The notes under the pieces were generated by a model. The model searched no databases. It was not told the origin of the DNA and was given only the letters and a program-made list of their open reading frames with translations. A stretch of DNA of 64,000 nucleotides from Haliea sp040221975 (lineage in GTDB: Bacteria; Pseudomonadota; Gammaproteobacteria; Pseudomonadales; Halieaceae): contig JAVJWR010000028.1 of assembly GCA_040221975.1 (NCBI GenBank), positions 1 through 64,000 on the forward strand, written 5' to 3'. Made by a program: the position numbers and the translations under genes. Shown here piece after piece: positions 51,903 through 60,964 of this stretch; the first letter of the stretch is position 1, and every line of letters starts with the position of its first letter.

Positions 51903-53015
51903 TTGACAACCTCCTCAAAGCGCCTTTCCACCACCACGCTGGTTGGCACAATACGCCAGACGCTGCTACGGGCCAAGGAAGGACACTTGCCAGCCAGCAG
52001 GCAGATTCTGGAAATGATAGTGTTGCGACTGTTTTATGGCCTGGGCCCAAGCCACTACCATATCGCGAGATATTGGCGCAGGGAGCTACCCTGGCGTTTC
52101 AAGACCGGCTTTTGGACATACAAGAAGTTTCGCCGCTTTGTAAGCAAACTGAATCCGCCTGCCTACCAGAAACTGTCACAGAACAAAATCAGCGAAAAGG
52201 CAATTCTGCAGCTGTTTCAAATCCCCACACCCCATTTTTTCGGGCGGCTTCATGCCCGTCTTGGCGTCGCCGCAACGGGGGAAAGACTGATTAGCGGTGA
52301 TGATTTAACGCAATTCATACTGGCAAAGCCCCAGATTGACCGACTGTGTTTCAAGCTGGTTGAGGGCTATGGCGGCACGGGCTTTCGCGCGGTCAGCGTG
52401 GTGAGGGAGCCGACATTGAGTTTAAGACTGCTCGACACGGGCGAGCAAATGACTGTTTCACAATTTGTCGATGACGTTCTGCAGCCCGGCACCGGCGCCG
52501 ACTATATCATTGAGGAGTACTTTCAGCAGCACCCCGAACTCACTCGCTTTAACGCCTCCAGTGTCAACACCCTCAGAATTTGGGCCTTCAGCAGAGGGGA
52601 CACCAATACTGCCCTGGGTGGGTTCCTGCGAGTCGGCCGCTGCGGAAGCCTCGTGGACAATACGAGCCGGGGAGCGCTGGCGTTTTCTGTCGATACGAAA
52701 ACCGGCGAAATAGGCACAGGCATGATCAAGAGTATCTGGAACGAAACCTTCGAATCACATAAGGACTCGGGAGAAAAAATCACAGGAGGGAGCGTTCCAT
52801 TCTGGCACGAATCGGTGAATCTGGCTATTCGTGCGGTGGCAGCGTTTCCTCATCTGCAATTTGCCGGCGTAGATATTGCAATAACGATCGATGGTCCCGT
52901 GGTAATAGAACTCAACGTGGAGCCGGATCCCACCTCCGCGTTCATTTTCGACCGGTCTCACGAGGATATATTTGGAATGCCGGGACTATTTGAACAGATG
53001 GATAATGTACACTAA
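51903..53015 (+). CDS. sugar-transfer-associated ATP-grasp protein (PF14397-like)
   Basis: 370 residues from TTG 51903. The ATP-grasp fold is seen in FKLVEGYGGTGFRAVSVV (Lys and Gly-rich loop), YIIEEYFQQHPELTRFNASSVNTLRIWAFS and the terminal block LQFAGVDIAITIDGPVVIELNVEPDP, where Asp, Glu and Asn bind metal. N-terminal ~100 residues are helical (HYHIARYWRRELPWRFKTGFWTYKKF). Family members sit in capsule and EPS loci; I infer amide formation on a sugar or carrier. Close neighbour of the Mur ligase fusion and of a second family member on the other strand. Confidence 0.85.
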   Translation: MTTSSKRLSTTTLVGTIRQTLLRAKEGHLPASRQILEMIVLRLFYGLGPSHYHIARYWRRELPWRFKTGFWTYKKFRRFVSKLNPPAYQKLSQNKISEKAILQLFQIPTPHFFGRLHARLGVAATGERLISGDDLTQFILAKPQIDRLCFKLVEGYGGTGFRAVSVVREPTLSLRLLDTGEQMTVSQFVDDVLQPGTGADYIIEEYFQQHPELTRFNASSVNTLRIWAFSRGDTNTALGGFLRVGRCGSLVDNTSRGALAFSVDTKTGEIGTGMIKSIWNETFESHKDSGEKITGGSVPFWHESVNLAIRAVAAFPHLQFAGVDIAITIDGPVVIELNVEPDPTSAFIFDRSHEDIFGMPGLFEQMDNVH

Positions 53016-53053
53016 TTTACGTTACCCCTGTCACAAAGATCAACTGACTGCGC

Positions 53054-54172
53054 TTATGTCCCGTGTCTTGAGTTATCTGTTGGATCCCAATCTGGGGAAG
53101 TTTCCGCCAGTTTCTTCAACCGGCTAAGCAGAATGGGTCTCAAACCCCGCCCATACGCCACCTGCGTGCTATCACTGCCGTAGTTAGAGTTTGTCTCCAC
53201 TACAAAAGGGCCCTCATCGGTAATGGCCACGTCCCAACCCAGGGATTTGAGTTCCGGCAGGGTAGACTGCGCCCGCAACACCAATGCTTTTGTCTCTTCC
53301 CAGAAGGGCACCAATCGACCAGCAACATGATGGCCGGTGTCGGGGTCAACCGCGAAGCTGATAATACAGGGAAAGTCCTTGCTCAGGGAGCCCTTGGCAG
53401 GCCCCAGTCTACCGCTGGCGATATCGATCTGTGCAACCATGTTGCCGCCTCGCCCCATATCAAAATTATCAGTCTCGTTGAGGCCGCGCGCCAGTTTCAG
53501 CACGGCAGTCAACAGCGCCGGGCCCTCAGGTGTCATGCACGTCAAAAGCCTGGCAGTGCTCAAGGCCCTACAGGAGCTGACCTCCTGCAGGCGAGAGTGT
53601 GTATTCACTACCGGCTGCACCAGCCAGCCACGGCTGGCGCCCTGACGCTTGCGACAGAACTCGTAGAGATCTCCTGTAGTTCCGGTTTCACCGCAGTAAG
53701 ACCAAATTGTATTACTTCGCTCCGCGCTGAAGGCACCGTAACCATGAGCCCCCCCCATCAGCTTGAAAAACAGCGCGTCCGGCGCCGACCCGATACAACG
53801 ACAAAAATCCTCCCGCAGTTCGTCATCCGACAAGCTGTGTTCCAGTGGATCATGGAAAATCGTTTGTATATGGGCGAGACCATAGGCTTCACAATGTCGG
53901 GAGAACAAAATCTTGTTGTCGGCGACACTGCGCTTGGCTGCAGGGTTCAGCTGTTGTAGAACCACCTCCAGATCTTTCTCCTGCTGAAAGTGTTTCCACT
54001 CTGACTGAGGAACCCCTGCCATGCCTAACATGGCATGCATTCTCGGCCCCAGCCTAAAAACCAGCCTGGCCTTCGCTACGCTTCTGATAGCCGCGAGGGC
54101 TGAAAGGTTGTGGACATTTCTGGCTACCGAAACTGCTTCAACATAGTCATCCAGCTTACCCAAACCACCCAC
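53054..54172 (-). CDS. sugar-transfer-associated ATP-grasp protein, second member
   Basis: 372 residues from GTG 54172 (AGGAG nine bases before); TTG 54214 would add 14 residues. ATP-grasp elements: FFKLMGGAHGYGAFSAE, WLVQPVVNTHSRL, STARLLTCMTPEGPALL, GGNMVAQIDIASG and LGWDVAITDEGPFVVETNSNYGSD (Asp, Glu, Asn). Convergent with the first member, 38 bases apart; only distant similarity between them. Confidence 0.82.
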   Translation of the reverse strand: MGGLGKLDDYVEAVSVARNVHNLSALAAIRSVAKARLVFRLGPRMHAMLGMAGVPQSEWKHFQQEKDLEVVLQQLNPAAKRSVADNKILFSRHCEAYGLAHIQTIFHDPLEHSLSDDELREDFCRCIGSAPDALFFKLMGGAHGYGAFSAERSNTIWSYCGETGTTGDLYEFCRKRQGASRGWLVQPVVNTHSRLQEVSSCRALSTARLLTCMTPEGPALLTAVLKLARGLNETDNFDMGRGGNMVAQIDIASGRLGPAKGSLSKDFPCIISFAVDPDTGHHVAGRLVPFWEETKALVLRAQSTLPELKSLGWDVAITDEGPFVVETNSNYGSDSTQVAYGRGLRPILLSRLKKLAETSPDWDPTDNSRHGT

Positions 54173-54486
54173 TGTCCATTTCTCCTGAACCACCCCGAAT
54201 TCTTTGAAGACCAATTGATTGAGTCAGATGCCTGAGCCAACTCCTCCTGTCGACGCGAGAGGGACACGTCAAACTCTACAGGCGGGATAGTGCCGAAAAG
54301 CGACCGGCAAGCTCCCCATCATAGTTGCCCGACAGTGGCTCCAGCAACCAAATTGGGTGAAAAACACCCTGGCCAACCCGCTCGCCCAAAGCCTTGGCAC
54401 GGATGTTTGGCGGCCTTGCCGAAAACGATAGACAGGGTTGAGTGCCATCATCTAGTCTTGAATATTTTCGTTGGCGGGAGCTATGC

Positions 54487-56418
54487 ATGCGTCGTGACAT
54501 TCAGCTGCTCAGGGGGATTGCTGTTCTCGTGGTCGTTTTGTACCACGCCAGTGTAGGAATTTTCAATCAGGGGTTCCTCGGCGTCGATGTGTTCTTTGTC
54601 GTTTCAGGATTTCTAATTACCACGATTATTCTTAAGGGACTGAATAGAAACGACTTTTCCTTCTCTCAGTTCTATTTACGTAGAGCGCGGAGGTTGCTCC
54701 CGGCTCTCTATTGCACCCTCTCTGCAACCACAATATTGGCATATTTGTTTATAACCAATTCTCAAAAAACTGATTTTCTTTACCAGCTTTTTGGTTCGTT
54801 AACCTTCACTTCAAATTTTGTGCTGCCGATTCAAGTTGGCTACTTTGAGAGCAGCGCGGAATCCAAGCCACTACTGCATATTTGGTCCTTGTCTCTAGAG
54901 GAGCAATATTACTTCTTTTTGCCTGTATTTTTGTTTGCCATCCCGAGAAAACTCAGGCTCCCAGCTTTAGCCTCCATCACTTTGGCAAGTCTAATTTTGT
55001 GTTTTGTGTTGGTATCCAACGGAGACCATCCTGCTCCATATATGTGGCGTTATAGCGAGGCCACTCTCGCTGAATGGGCATTCTTTCTTTTTCCAACTCG
55101 AGCATGGGAACTGCTGGCTGGGTCTTTGTGCGCCTGGCTTATGCTGAGCAGGCCTGACTTCAAGGTATCTTCCAAGATTAAAGTTGCTTCTGTTGCCGCC
55201 ATTGTCGCGCTTTGTACAATCAGCATCGATCCAGTCGTTCATCCACGGGGCGATGCCCTCCTAATAGTTTTTGCGACGTCCTTGATAGTGCTCGGTCGGG
55301 GTGAGTGGCTTCCGCAGTGGTGGCCGATCAAGCTTATCGAGAGGGTTGGGGATTGGTCCTATTCGATCTATTTGGTTCACTGGCCCTTATTTTCGTTTGC
55401 CTATCTTGGTTATTTGGAGTTGGTGCCGAATGTTATTAAAATATTGCTTATTGGTGCATCGATCTTCCTCGGGTATGTCCAGTACACATATGTGGAAAGA
55501 CCTTTCCGCTCGCAGATTTCTTTACAGCCGAGAGCTGCGTGGATTGGGTTTTCTACGTCTACATTGGCATTATTGGTGCTGACCGGCCCAATGATAAGTG
55601 GTGGATTTGGTGAGCAAAAGGATCTTGATGATGCCCTGAGTACTAGAGCAGTCAACTTCGGTCTTTCTAAAGACTGTGACGGATCTATTCTTGAGCACAG
55701 TGTCAAAGCATCCTGCATGACAGGCAGAGAACCAAACATAGCTATATGGGGCGATAGTTACGCGATGCATCTAGTGCCGGGGATCGCCACCATTCATGAA
55801 AACATCGTTCAGTTAACTAAGTCTGTCTGTGGTCCCGCTATAGGGATTGCGCCTATCAGTGGCCGCTATGGCAAGGATTGGGCCGAAGAGTGCACTGCTT
55901 TTAACAACTTGGCTCTAGAATATATACTGAATAGTGAATCCATAACCCATGTTATTTTGAGTTCAAGCTTTAATCAGTACTTTAAAGCCCAAGATGATGA
56001 CTCATTTCTTGTAGACGGAGATGTTGTCGCAAAAAGTCCTGCGTTGGCAGTCAATGCATTTGTACAAACAATAGCTATGCTCCAAAGTGCAAACAAAATT
56101 CCAGTGCTTGTTTCTCCTCCACCGCGATCAGGATTTAATGTCGGTGAGTGTCTTGAAAGAACAGATTCTAACTTGGTGATTCTGCGCAGCGACTGTCAGA
56201 TTCTGCGATCAGAATACGTGACATTTGATCAGGAGATAATTGAAGCAATAGAGGTTATTGAGCAAGAAACAAAAGTGAGAGTTATCTGGTTGCACGATAC
56301 TTTGTGTGGGAACGTTTCCTGTGAAAGTTTAATTCACGGAGTTTATGTATACAGGGATTCAGGTCATCTTTCTATAGCAGGCTCGAAGGCGCTAGTCCCT
56401 CGACTGAAGTTGATCTAA
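54487..56418 (+). CDS. acyltransferase (OafA-type) fused to an SGNH domain, AT-rich
   Basis: 643 residues from ATG 54487 (GGGAG at 54476). The first ~360 residues are an integral-membrane acyltransferase of the OafA/YrhL type: RDIQLLRGIAVLVVVLYHAS with the RxxxR/His active region, GFLGVDVFFVVSGFLI, YLRRARRLLPALY, HIWSLSLEEQYYFFLP and ten-plus helices. The end is an SGNH hydrolase-like domain: AIWGDSYAMHLVPGI (GDS) and DSGHLSIAGS (Asp-x-x-His). Such proteins O-acetylate polysaccharides in the periplasm. Clearly lower in GC than neighbours. Confidence 0.88.
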   Translation: MRRDIQLLRGIAVLVVVLYHASVGIFNQGFLGVDVFFVVSGFLITTIILKGLNRNDFSFSQFYLRRARRLLPALYCTLSATTILAYLFITNSQKTDFLYQLFGSLTFTSNFVLPIQVGYFESSAESKPLLHIWSLSLEEQYYFFLPVFLFAIPRKLRLPALASITLASLILCFVLVSNGDHPAPYMWRYSEATLAEWAFFLFPTRAWELLAGSLCAWLMLSRPDFKVSSKIKVASVAAIVALCTISIDPVVHPRGDALLIVFATSLIVLGRGEWLPQWWPIKLIERVGDWSYSIYLVHWPLFSFAYLGYLELVPNVIKILLIGASIFLGYVQYTYVERPFRSQISLQPRAAWIGFSTSTLALLVLTGPMISGGFGEQKDLDDALSTRAVNFGLSKDCDGSILEHSVKASCMTGREPNIAIWGDSYAMHLVPGIATIHENIVQLTKSVCGPAIGIAPISGRYGKDWAEECTAFNNLALEYILNSESITHVILSSSFNQYFKAQDDDSFLVDGDVVAKSPALAVNAFVQTIAMLQSANKIPVLVSPPPRSGFNVGECLERTDSNLVILRSDCQILRSEYVTFDQEIIEAIEVIEQETKVRVIWLHDTLCGNVSCESLIHGVYVYRDSGHLSIAGSKALVPRLKLI

Positions 56419-56537
56419 GCTTGTATTTTCCAATTTGTCCGAAACGTACTGCAAATTGGTTCCAGTGTCCAAATAGACGCCGGCTCGCTGCACCATTACG
56501 TATAGTATGCAAGGATCCTGAACGTGAGCTCCGTCCA

Positions 56538-57389
56538 ATGGCTAATCTAGGTCCGTTACAGTACTCAGCGCTCGCGCTGCACCCTATCCGGGGAACCGGA
56601 TATGCAGATCTCCCGCCACAATTGCTGGCGGCCGAAAAGGCACTGTGCAGTGAGGCAGCAGCCACGGTGAGTCAATTCAACAGGCAACTTCTCGGCTTCC
56701 TTCTACAGAAATTCAGCCTCAACACCCCGCCCTGGCAGCTTCCGGAAAATGTTTTCAAGCTGTATGACATTGAACTGGAAAGACTAGAGCACGTTCATGA
56801 CTTCCAGTTTGACGGCTATTTCAGCTTTCAGAATGACCTGTTCCGCAAGGATTTGGCCATTTTGCTTCATCGCCTGATCCCATTTGGGGCTGAGTTCGCA
56901 AACCCGCACTCCGGGATACCTCGTTCTCTTGCGATCAGAGCGGGGCCGAATCAGGCCATCAAAGTCATGCGGGCGATAGTGGCCAGCCGAGGAGTTCGGC
57001 CATTTCTGGAACTTCACATGCATCCGGAGGTGAAGGAGCATTTTCATCCGGCAGGCTGGATCGATACCTATGAGCGATTGGCTGATTTTCTGCAGCTAAA
57101 TCCCGCGTTTCGTGGGGTGCAAAGCGCAAGCTGGTTTCTGGACCCCGCCCTCAAACAGGTCAGCCCGCGCCTAGTGTATCTACGGGAAGTTCCTGAGCAA
57201 TGTGGCGCTTACATCCTGTTCGCTGGCATGGACAAAGAAGGGAAGTCGGGCGCACTGGATACCTCCCCCACCAGACGTTGCCTGTACGAATCGGGAGACT
57301 ATCAACCGCGAATCTTTACCAGAATCTGGCCAAAATCAAACATCTTGCAGCGGCAATGGCGGCACCTCCAGCCCGCTGCGATGGCATGA
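56538..57389 (+). CDS. hypothetical protein of the polysaccharide locus
   Basis: 283 residues from ATG 56538; the frame is open back to 56421. Not recognised. Hydrophilic, mixed alpha/beta in appearance, no signal peptide or helix. Distinct stretches: GYADLPPQLLAAEKALCSEAAATVSQF, FQNDLFRKDLAILLHRLIPFGAEF, FLELHMHPEVKEHFHPAGWIDTYERLADFLQLNP and AYILFAGMDKEGKSGA. The run of His and acidic residues (ELHMHPEVKEHFHP) could bind metal. Convergent with the diheme gene. Confidence 0.65.
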   Translation: MANLGPLQYSALALHPIRGTGYADLPPQLLAAEKALCSEAAATVSQFNRQLLGFLLQKFSLNTPPWQLPENVFKLYDIELERLEHVHDFQFDGYFSFQNDLFRKDLAILLHRLIPFGAEFANPHSGIPRSLAIRAGPNQAIKVMRAIVASRGVRPFLELHMHPEVKEHFHPAGWIDTYERLADFLQLNPAFRGVQSASWFLDPALKQVSPRLVYLREVPEQCGAYILFAGMDKEGKSGALDTSPTRRCLYESGDYQPRIFTRIWPKSNILQRQWRHLQPAAMA

Positions 57390-57390
57390 A

Positions 57391-57426
57391 CTAGCGGGGC
57401 GCCTAGCGGGGCGCCTAGCGGGGCGC
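57391..57426. repeat. 12-bp tandem repeat, three units
   Basis: ctagcggggcgc three times without mismatch. The last unit contains the stop codon of the minus-strand gene; the extra units read APR-stop again in frame. Confidence 0.9.
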
Positions 57427-59940
57427 GCCCGAATCCAGCCATTCAGCCAGACTCTGCAATTCCTGTGGAGTAATACTCACGGGATGGTCGGGACCGAGAT
57501 CGATATCGTCAGCAAAGGTGGCGTCCGTACGGCCATCCAGCCGCCGGTTCGCTGCTTTCCAGTAAAGCAGGCTTTCCCGCGCGAACATGTTGTTGACGTA
57601 TTTGCTGGTATAGGGCCGCTGCAAGCCGTATCTCCGCCTTGGGTCTGTCGTCTCCCTCACCTGAACCCGCCTTTCGGGAAGCACTGACTCCTGAAAAAAG
57701 TCCCATACCAGCTTGTCGTAGTCCATCAAGGGCACATCGTCCACGTGGCAGGAAAGGCAGCGGCGCTCAAAAATTGGCTTGATGCTTTCCTCGTAGGTAG
57801 GCACTTGGCGCGCATCCATTAGCCTGACGGGCTTGGCGGCAAAGGCCATTGATGCATCATAGGCACGCCCCGGGCTCGAGTGCTGATGACACCCCCTACA
57901 CACACGCTTCTCACCTGGCCGCAAGGACTGAGGCACCTGATCACGCTTGATTACGCGCCCTTCGGCGTCTACTCCCGCCATAACGAAGGGCACATTGCAG
58001 GGCAACTGGGCCTTGAATGAGCCATCCGTCAGCAGGGGCGCATCGCCCAACAAAACCAGACGGTTACCTATCGAGTTCTTGAACTGGGCCTTGCCCACCG
58101 GGTTGGGGATCACCTTCCAGAATCGGATGGCGGCGAGTTCGGTGGCTGGCAAGCCATCAATCTCGCCACCATTGTTCGCGGCTGTCGCATAGTTGTTGTT
58201 GAAATCGTAAGGTCGCCGGGGTTTGGTCTCCCCCGTAAGCGCGTCGCTGCTCGCGATCTGGCAAGTGCTGTCATGCGTCATCTTTGGCGCGGGGTTCTCG
58301 ACATTGCGCGCCCTGACAACCCGGGCACCAAATTCATGCCAATCAGGGTGATCGACAACCTTGACCAGGTCCTGCATGTTTTTGGAGGGTAACACCGAGG
58401 TATGATACAGCCCGACATCACAGGCACGCTTGTCCGGCTGGTCCGCAACCGCGCGCTGAAAGCTCTGCACCGATCCGGAGACCTGGGTGCAATAGCCACG
58501 CCCCACTGTTAGCAGCAACTGATCGCCTTCCATGCCCTCGGGGTAGCCAATCTTGCCCAGGAACTCCCCGTTCTCCGTGAAGGAAGCCTCATCATTTGAT
58601 TTCGACCAATCGGCCACGTTGTAGATACCCCGGGGGAGAAATGCAGGAAGTGCGCCCTCTACACCCACAGGCTCCGGTGGCCAACAAAAAACGTCACCCA
58701 GACCAAGATTATTAGCCCGATAGTAGTTCGCCACGCAGATGTCACCATTCTGGCGCTGGCCAAGGAAGTGCAAGGCCTTCATTGTCTTGGTCCGGCCAGT
58801 GCTGGCCTGTAACGATGTCCGGTGGGCACCAAGCAGGGCGGTCATATCTCCCCCTCGCGCATCCATGTCCATTACCACCCAGAAGTTATCGAGAGTGCCA
58901 GGCCAATTGATACTGCCATTGGTACTGCTGTACGCCAGATTATGACTCAGCCAGTGCGACCCATAAGCTACCCTGCCGCTGTCGAGTAAATAGGGATGCA
59001 TCGCCGAAGAAACTTCGTGCGGTGTAACATTGACCGCTTTGCGTCCGTCCGCATCGGCAATATAGAGCTGCGTATGTGGACGGTTATTGGGCGTAATCCA
59101 ATGTAACCGGGGCTCGCGAAAAGGCTGCCGACTCGACGCAAACATGATCCGACCGTCGGGTAACCAGGCTGGGGATACATCGAACACGCCCGCTTGGTGC
59201 GCGAGTGGTGTCACCAAGCCTGTTTCAAGATCCACCACATGCAGGCGGGCATGCGAAGCCCGGGAAAGCACCCGATTGGGCAGCGTGGCGCCATCCCACC
59301 AACCGTTACCCAGCTTCTCACCATAGTAGACGGAGAACAGCACGCGGTTGCCGTCCAGGGACACAGCCGCATCCAGTGGCACACAGGGCTGCGCAAGCTC
59401 GAAGCAGTCAAAAAGTATTTGCTCCGAACCGTCAGGATGGCGAAGAACCAGTTGGCCTGGTGCATTAAAGCCGCTGAACACGCGTCTGGTGTCGGGTAGC
59501 GCATCCCAAACATCGGGGCTGTCAAGCTGGAATTCAGAGCCATCGCGCAACGTCGCTACAGCAGGACCACGGGTACGCGGCACGCGTGTATAGACCACGG
59601 AGGTAGTCAGCCTGGCTGAAGGATCGCCAGGGGCAACGGCGCTGTCTCGCGGCCCCGGTTGCGGAGGATCCTCTGAGGGAGTGGCTACTGGCGCGGGGTT
59701 GACCGGCGCAGCATTGGGTACCGGGGGACTCGGGGGGGCTGGGGCTGGGGCTGGGACCGGAGAATCTGCAGGGGCATTCTGCGCACCAAGGCGAATTCTG
59801 ACGTACTCCGCCCACACCTCCGCCGCCTTCCCCGAGTAGCGCTCGATATGGACATCCTGTCCGATGGCACTACCTGCCAGGAACAAGCACGCAAACAGCG
59901 CGCTACGCAAAAGCGTTGTTGCTACGTTGACAGGCACCAC
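57415..59940 (-). CDS. exported diheme PD40-propeller protein (hydrazine-synthase-alpha-like)
   Basis: 841 residues, ATG or alternative start at 59940. Signal peptide TTLLRSALFACLFLAGSAIG, a Pro-rich linker (residues ~55-100), then beta-propeller/PD40-like blades (DAAVSLDGNRVLFSVYYGE, SPAWLPDGRIMFASSRQPF, HPYLLDSGRVAYGSHWL). The C-terminal third has two c-type heme sites: CRGCHQHSSPGRA and CLSCHVDDVPLMDYD, and ends QSLAEWLDSGAPR. The general plan is that of proteins annotated as hydrazine synthase alpha-like. Nothing else suggests anammox chemistry; a periplasmic redox enzyme or sensor of carbohydrate oxidation is more plausible. It lies alone between the EPS blocks. Confidence 0.72.
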   Translation of the reverse strand: MVPVNVATTLLRSALFACLFLAGSAIGQDVHIERYSGKAAEVWAEYVRIRLGAQNAPADSPVPAPAPAPPSPPVPNAAPVNPAPVATPSEDPPQPGPRDSAVAPGDPSARLTTSVVYTRVPRTRGPAVATLRDGSEFQLDSPDVWDALPDTRRVFSGFNAPGQLVLRHPDGSEQILFDCFELAQPCVPLDAAVSLDGNRVLFSVYYGEKLGNGWWDGATLPNRVLSRASHARLHVVDLETGLVTPLAHQAGVFDVSPAWLPDGRIMFASSRQPFREPRLHWITPNNRPHTQLYIADADGRKAVNVTPHEVSSAMHPYLLDSGRVAYGSHWLSHNLAYSSTNGSINWPGTLDNFWVVMDMDARGGDMTALLGAHRTSLQASTGRTKTMKALHFLGQRQNGDICVANYYRANNLGLGDVFCWPPEPVGVEGALPAFLPRGIYNVADWSKSNDEASFTENGEFLGKIGYPEGMEGDQLLLTVGRGYCTQVSGSVQSFQRAVADQPDKRACDVGLYHTSVLPSKNMQDLVKVVDHPDWHEFGARVVRARNVENPAPKMTHDSTCQIASSDALTGETKPRRPYDFNNNYATAANNGGEIDGLPATELAAIRFWKVIPNPVGKAQFKNSIGNRLVLLGDAPLLTDGSFKAQLPCNVPFVMAGVDAEGRVIKRDQVPQSLRPGEKRVCRGCHQHSSPGRAYDASMAFAAKPVRLMDARQVPTYEESIKPIFERRCLSCHVDDVPLMDYDKLVWDFFQESVLPERRVQVRETTDPRRRYGLQRPYTSKYVNNMFARESLLYWKAANRRLDGRTDATFADDIDLGPDHPVSITPQELQSLAEWLDSGAPR

Positions 59941-60007
59941 TGACTCCCGGGGGCAAACCCATGACTATTGGACAAGTCTAGCACACGCGCAGCCACCTGC
60001 CGCGAAG

Positions 60008-60964
60008 TCACTCAATGGTCTGCCTGGCGTTCAGAGCCATGCGGATCAGGTACTTCACGCGGCTCCTGTCCCAGGGGGTAAAGCGAGGTAGCTCAAAACG
60101 GGGCGTCGGAGGGGAAGATACGCCCCAGTTTGTGGTTACCGCGGCGAGGAAGCCGGCATCACGTACCAGATTGACATCCACTCGTCGGTAGTCCTGATCC
60201 CTGCGACCATTTGGGTAGGCAAAGTAGCTGACCGGCTCGCCAAGAATGGCCTCCAGATCCGCCTTGCCCCGGGTAATCTCGCTCCGCGCTTCATCCTCAT
60301 CAAGGGATGCCAATATCGCATGGGAAACCGTATGGCCGCCAACCTCCACGCCTCTACGCCTTAGCTCCCGCAGCCCCTCGTGCGTCAACATCAGCCCCTC
60401 GCTGCGAGTTTTCGCCGCCTCCATCAGATACTGCACAACCTCCGTACGCCGCTCCAGCGGGAGATACTTGCTCGCGCGAATAATTCCCATAGCGGTACTC
60501 AGGCGGCCGGAACCATCCTCCACATCAAACTCGCCCAAGCCCAGCAAACGGAGATCCAGTGGGCCCGGCCTGAGCACCCGGAGTGCCTCGATAATGCTGT
60601 CGTTCCACATTTGCCCGCCCGAGAGAAAGCCCGAGCTGACAAACACCGTGGCGGCAAAGCCGTAACGTTCCAGTACCGGCAGCGCCACCGTGAGGTTGTC
60701 GGCATAGCCGTCATCAAAGGTTATACACACACTGCGCGGAGGCAGGCTACCATGCTCCAGATACTCAAGAGCATCGCGCAGGGATAGCACATTGAAGTGA
60801 TCCCGGAGCAAACCCATCTGCCACTCGAACTCCCGGACCGTGATCTCGCCCGGGCGCATGCTGTCGGGCCGGGGGAGAACCCGATGGTATATCAGGATGG
60901 ACAGCCCCTGCGCGCCACACGCGCTCCACAAGGCTCGATATGCAATGTCCTGGAGTGATTTCAT
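60008..60964 (-). CDS. polysaccharide deacetylase family protein
   Basis: 318 residues, ATG 60964 inside the stop of the ligase gene (ATGA). NodB motifs: LSILIYHRVLP, VCITFDDGYADNLTVALPVLERYGFAATVFV (Asp-Asp), VGGHTVSHAILASL (His-x3-His) and FAYPNGRRDQDY (Tyr-Pro). This is the DUF3473/exosortase-locus style enzyme in outline. Last gene of the coupled minus-strand operon. Confidence 0.88.
   Translation of the reverse strand: MKSLQDIAYRALWSACGAQGLSILIYHRVLPRPDSMRPGEITVREFEWQMGLLRDHFNVLSLRDALEYLEHGSLPPRSVCITFDDGYADNLTVALPVLERYGFAATVFVSSGFLSGGQMWNDSIIEALRVLRPGPLDLRLLGLGEFDVEDGSGRLSTAMGIIRASKYLPLERRTEVVQYLMEAAKTRSEGLMLTHEGLRELRRRGVEVGGHTVSHAILASLDEDEARSEITRGKADLEAILGEPVSYFAYPNGRRDQDYRRVDVNLVRDAGFLAAVTTNWGVSSPPTPRFELPRFTPWDRSRVKYLIRMALNARQTIE

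Noticed and set aside
57415..59940. Hydrazine metabolism or anammox function
   Set aside because: Only general similarity of architecture; no other anammox gene is near, so only a loose structural resemblance is claimed.
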